From Paenibacillus taiwanensis DSM 18679 (GTDB taxonomy: Bacteria; Bacillota; Bacilli; Paenibacillales; Paenibacillaceae): DNA of 64,000 nt. Made by a program: the position numbers and the translations under genes. The notes under the pieces are model-generated. The model saw only the letters and a program-made list of their open reading frames with translations. It did no database searches and had not been told where the DNA came from. Of the stretch, positions 61,120 through 64,000 are shown in pieces. The stretch is from positions 149,705-213,704 of the forward strand of contig NZ_KE384306.1 in the NCBI RefSeq assembly GCF_000425125.1. The letters are read 5' to 3'. Position 1 is the stretch's first letter; each line of letters starts with the position of its first letter.

Positions 61120-64000
61120 ATGGCGTTAACATTTATGATCGGCAGATCAGGCAGTGGCAAAACAACGACCGTGCTGAATCGGCTGCGCGAGCGATTGATC
61201 GCATCTCCAGAAGGAACACCGCTCATTCTGTTAGTACCTGAGCAAGGAACTTTTCAAATGGAGCATACGCTTGTGAAGTCCGAAGAGCTAAGTGGCTTAC
61301 TGCGTGCGCAAGTGTTTAGCTTTCGGCGGTTAGCTTATCGTGTCATGCAGGAAACAGGAGGCGCTTCATTAACCCCGATTAATGAGGAAGGCAAGAAAAT
61401 GCTGCTGTATAAAATATTGCAGCGGCATAAACAAGACCTGCCCTTGTTTGCGGGAGCTGCTGAGCAGTTTGGTTTTATTGATAAACTAAACTCGTTATTT
61501 GATGAGATGAAACGTTACCGTATTCAAGCTGCGGACGTTGAGGAACAATGGTCTTTGATGAGCGGGACGAGCGGGCATCCGCTACTGTCCTCTAAGCTGC
61601 ACGATATTGCAGGGGTAATGCATCAATTTGAATCGGAATTGGCTCATCACTATTTGGATGGGGAAGATGTATTAATGCGCCTTGCGGAGAACGTGCCTCA
61701 GTCCGCTTATATCCGTGAAGCAGAAATATGGATAGACGGTTTTCATGGTTTTACCCCCCAAGAGCTGTCTGTATTAGCGGCACTTTTACTTCATGCGAAG
61801 CAAGTTCATCTGACCTTAACGCTGGATCGCCCTTATGAACGGGGAGAACTGCCTCAAGAGCTTAATTTGTTCCACCCGACAGCAACGACTTATTGCAAGT
61901 TGCAGGAGATGGCTGACACTTTAAGTGTGCCCATTAACGAGGTAATATGGCTGCGGGAGACAGAGGGCAGGCAGCTGCCACGCTTTAATGCTGAGCCGAT
62001 GCTTGCGCATTTGGAACGCAGCTTTGAACGCCGTAAGCCGTGGCAAGGGGCGGCATCCGCAGCATCCCAACCCGATGAACAAGAAGCGATATCGGTTCAT
62101 GCGGCCGTAAACCGTCGCACGGAAGTTGAAGCAGTGGCGCGGGACATGCTGCGTCGTGTTCGCAGCGGCGAAACCAGATGGCGGGATATAGCGGTCATGG
62201 TGCGTAGTATTGGGGACTATGCTGAACTGATCCAGACTGTTTTTACGGATGCGGACATTCCTTTCTTTATGGATCAAAAGCGTGGTGTGTTGCATCATCC
62301 GTTCGTGGAGATGACTCGAGCTGCACTTGATATTATGCTTGGCTATTGGCGTGCAGATGCTGTGTTTCGATTTGTAAAGACAGAGTTTATCCTTCCGGAG
62401 GATGGCTCCATTACTAGAGCCAATCTGGATCGATTTGAGAATTATGTACTGGCGACTGGTATTGAAGGATCACGTTGGACAAATGGCCGACCGTGGCCCG
62501 CGGTTCCTTCTCTGTCTTTGGAAGAACACGTGGACATGCTTGATGCATCCGCAACACAGGCTCCGGCTTGGGTGGAGCAGTGTCGGCAATTGATCGCTGA
62601 GCCGATTGCTGACCTACAGCAAACGCTGGCTCGCGCGCAGCATGTGCGCGGCATGTGCGAGGGCTTATATCAGTTCTGGATGAAATTGCACGTTCCGCAG
62701 CAACTGGAACGTATGAGCACAGAAGCGCTGCTAAACGGCGACGTGCAGCGCTCACGCGAGCATCGCCAAATGTGGGGGGCGATATTGGATATTCTGGATC
62801 AGATGGTGGAGATGGTCGGGGATGAAAAGATGACGATCGAAAGCTTCGCGGGGATGCTGGAGACCGGATTCGAGAGCGTGAAGCTTGCACTTGTGCCACC
62901 GGCACTTGATCAAGTGCTGATAGCAACGATGGATCGTACGAGATCCGGTCAGATTCATCATCTGTATATGTTAGGTGTTAATGATGGTGTTATTCCGGCT
63001 CGCCCACTCGAAGAAGGCGTATTGACAGAACATGAGCGTGACGTATTACTGGACATGGGAATGGAACTAGCTCCTGGCATACGCCGCAAGCTGCTTGACG
63101 AGCGATTTCTGATCTATAATGCGTTGTCTGCACCTTGCCGAAGTTTGTGGGTGAGTTACGCACTTGCTGATGAGGAGGGCAAATCGCTTATCCCGTCAGA
63201 AGTGATCCGCATGTTACGGACGATGTTTCCGCATGTACAAGAGCAACTACTACTGACTGAGCCTAACGAATTTATGTCAGAGTTAGAGCAATTAGCCTAT
63301 ATATCACATCCGGAAACTGCCCTACGGCATTTGATAGCTCAGTTGCGTGAATGGAGGCGCGGGCGAGAGGTTGCGCCTGTCTGGTGGGAAGTTTATCGTT
63401 GGTTTCAATCTCATCCTAACTGGCATGACCGGCTAAGTACGCTCGTGGGCTCGCTTGTGTACCGAAATCAGGTGCAGCCTTTAGAACCATCAACCAGTCG
63501 GATGCTGTATGGCAAGAAGCTGCGGACGAGCGTGTCACGTATGGAACGTTTTGTGGCTTGTCCATTTTCCCACTTTGCTTCGCACGGGTTGAAGCTAAAG
63601 GAGCGGCAGTTATATCGTTTAGAGGCGCCTGATATAGGTCAATTGTTCCATGCGGCACTAAGCCGTTTTGCAACCGACTTAAAGTCAGAGGGACGTACTT
63701 GGGCGGCGTTAACACCTGCTGAGTGTCGGGCTGAGGCAGATCGTATCGTAGACATACTGGCACCACGCCTGCAAGGGGAAATTCTGCTCAGCACGAAGCG
63801 TTATCAGCATATTTCTCGTAAACTAAAGCAGATTGTTAGTCGGGCCGCATCCGTAATTGGCGAACACTCCAAGCGCGGAGAATTTGAACCATTGGCGCTG
63901 GAAATGGACTTCGGCCCTGATAAGCCGCTGCCCCCGCTTCATTTTACGTTAGCAAACGGTTGTACGATGGAGGTTGTCGGTCGAATTGACCGTGTGGACT
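61120..64000 (+). CDS. addB: ATP-dependent helicase/nuclease subunit B, 5' part
   Basis: The first 960 codons of AddB; the frame is still open at the window end (the full protein is usually about 1150-1170 residues). AddAB processes DNA double-strand ends for recombination. Walker A GRSGSGKT lies at 8-15, and LVPEQGTFQME, FSFRRLAYRV and IWIDGFHGFTPQE follow in UvrD-like order. In the nuclease part, Cys in VACPFSHFA is the first iron-sulfur ligand and VVGRIDRVD the start of the nuclease motif; the other ligands lie outside. ATG 61114 is an equally possible start, since GGAGGGGAG covers both. Confidence 0.96.
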   Translation, partial: MALTFMIGRSGSGKTTTVLNRLRERLIASPEGTPLILLVPEQGTFQMEHTLVKSEELSGLLRAQVFSFRRLAYRVMQETGGASLTPINEEGKKMLLYKILQRHKQDLPLFAGAAEQFGFIDKLNSLFDEMKRYRIQAADVEEQWSLMSGTSGHPLLSSKLHDIAGVMHQFESELAHHYLDGEDVLMRLAENVPQSAYIREAEIWIDGFHGFTPQELSVLAALLLHAKQVHLTLTLDRPYERGELPQELNLFHPTATTYCKLQEMADTLSVPINEVIWLRETEGRQLPRFNAEPMLAHLERSFERRKPWQGAASAASQPDEQEAISVHAAVNRRTEVEAVARDMLRRVRSGETRWRDIAVMVRSIGDYAELIQTVFTDADIPFFMDQKRGVLHHPFVEMTRAALDIMLGYWRADAVFRFVKTEFILPEDGSITRANLDRFENYVLATGIEGSRWTNGRPWPAVPSLSLEEHVDMLDASATQAPAWVEQCRQLIAEPIADLQQTLARAQHVRGMCEGLYQFWMKLHVPQQLERMSTEALLNGDVQRSREHRQMWGAILDILDQMVEMVGDEKMTIESFAGMLETGFESVKLALVPPALDQVLIATMDRTRSGQIHHLYMLGVNDGVIPARPLEEGVLTEHERDVLLDMGMELAPGIRRKLLDERFLIYNALSAPCRSLWVSYALADEEGKSLIPSEVIRMLRTMFPHVQEQLLLTEPNEFMSELEQLAYISHPETALRHLIAQLREWRRGREVAPVWWEVYRWFQSHPNWHDRLSTLVGSLVYRNQVQPLEPSTSRMLYGKKLRTSVSRMERFVACPFSHFASHGLKLKERQLYRLEAPDIGQLFHAALSRFATDLKSEGRTWAALTPAECRAEADRIVDILAPRLQGEILLSTKRYQHISRKLKQIVSRAASVIGEHSKRGEFEPLALEMDFGPDKPLPPLHFTLANGCTMEVVGRIDRVD

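Overview
The window looks like a stretch of chromosome from a low- to mid-GC, endospore-forming Bacillota, most likely Paenibacillus or a close relative. Three things point there: Gram-positive Shine-Dalgarno sequences before nearly every gene, sporulation and germination genes (spoVAC-AD-AE, gpr, spoIIP, a gamma-SASP-like gene), and a backbone colinear with the Bacillus subtilis yqeG-to-yqeW region. Species cannot be fixed from this sequence alone. No rRNA, tRNA, CRISPR array, prophage or insertion sequence was seen.

Layout. 1-5347: the 3' end of a cysteine synthase gene, an MFS transporter, a CBM9-like protein, a small membrane protein and spoVAC-spoVAD-spoVAE. 5919-10362: a MoxR ATPase / DUF58 / transglutaminase operon. 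10431-17243: a housekeeping operon with yqeG, yqeH, aroE, yhbY, nadD, yqeK, rsfS, a cvfB-like gene and a yqeM-like methyltransferase (ribosome assembly, NAD and aromatic biosynthesis). 17304-20180: leuS behind a T-box leader. 20161-25357: the competence locus, comER facing comEA-comEB-comEC. 25609-27467: an ECF sigma factor and its membrane anti-sigma factor. 27764-35395: holA, rpsT (reverse), gpr, a two-component system, spoIIP and a yqxA-like gene. 35509-39319: lepA, hemW and a GNAT acetyltransferase. 39752-46551: a CIRCE-controlled heat-shock operon hrcA / group III (archaeal-type) chaperonin / grpE / dnaK / dnaJ. 46675-53445: an accessory block (sugar transporter plus ChbG-type deacetylase, secreted thermolysin-like protease, BCCT transporter, gamma-SASP-like protein and a coupled small ORF). 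53598-58117: prmA, an M50 protease, rsmE, mtaB and a Nudix hydrolase. 58202-64000: a Na/Pi-cotransporter homologue, an rlmI-type methyltransferase and the 5' part of addB, cut by the window end.

How genes relate. Several proteins would act in the same process: SpoVA proteins move dipicolinate, GPR degrades SASPs during germination (a candidate substrate lies at 52919) and SpoIIP acts in engulfment. ComEA/ComEC take up DNA. HrcA and CIRCE control the Hsp70 team, and here also a second, thermosome-like chaperonin. YqeH, RsfS, YhbY, LepA, PrmA, RsmE and RlmI all touch the ribosome.

Most notable points: the archaeal-type chaperonin gene inserted between hrcA and grpE; the rlmI-type gene, whose complete N-terminal domain is only reachable from a non-NTG start (ATC or ATT) behind a good ribosome binding site; a two-component system separating gpr from spoIIP, with an OmpR/PhoB-style direct repeat upstream; a ComEA without the expected SLBB domain; an anti-sigma factor with a long low-complexity outer region; and several short, well-initiated ORFs that routine gene callers would miss.
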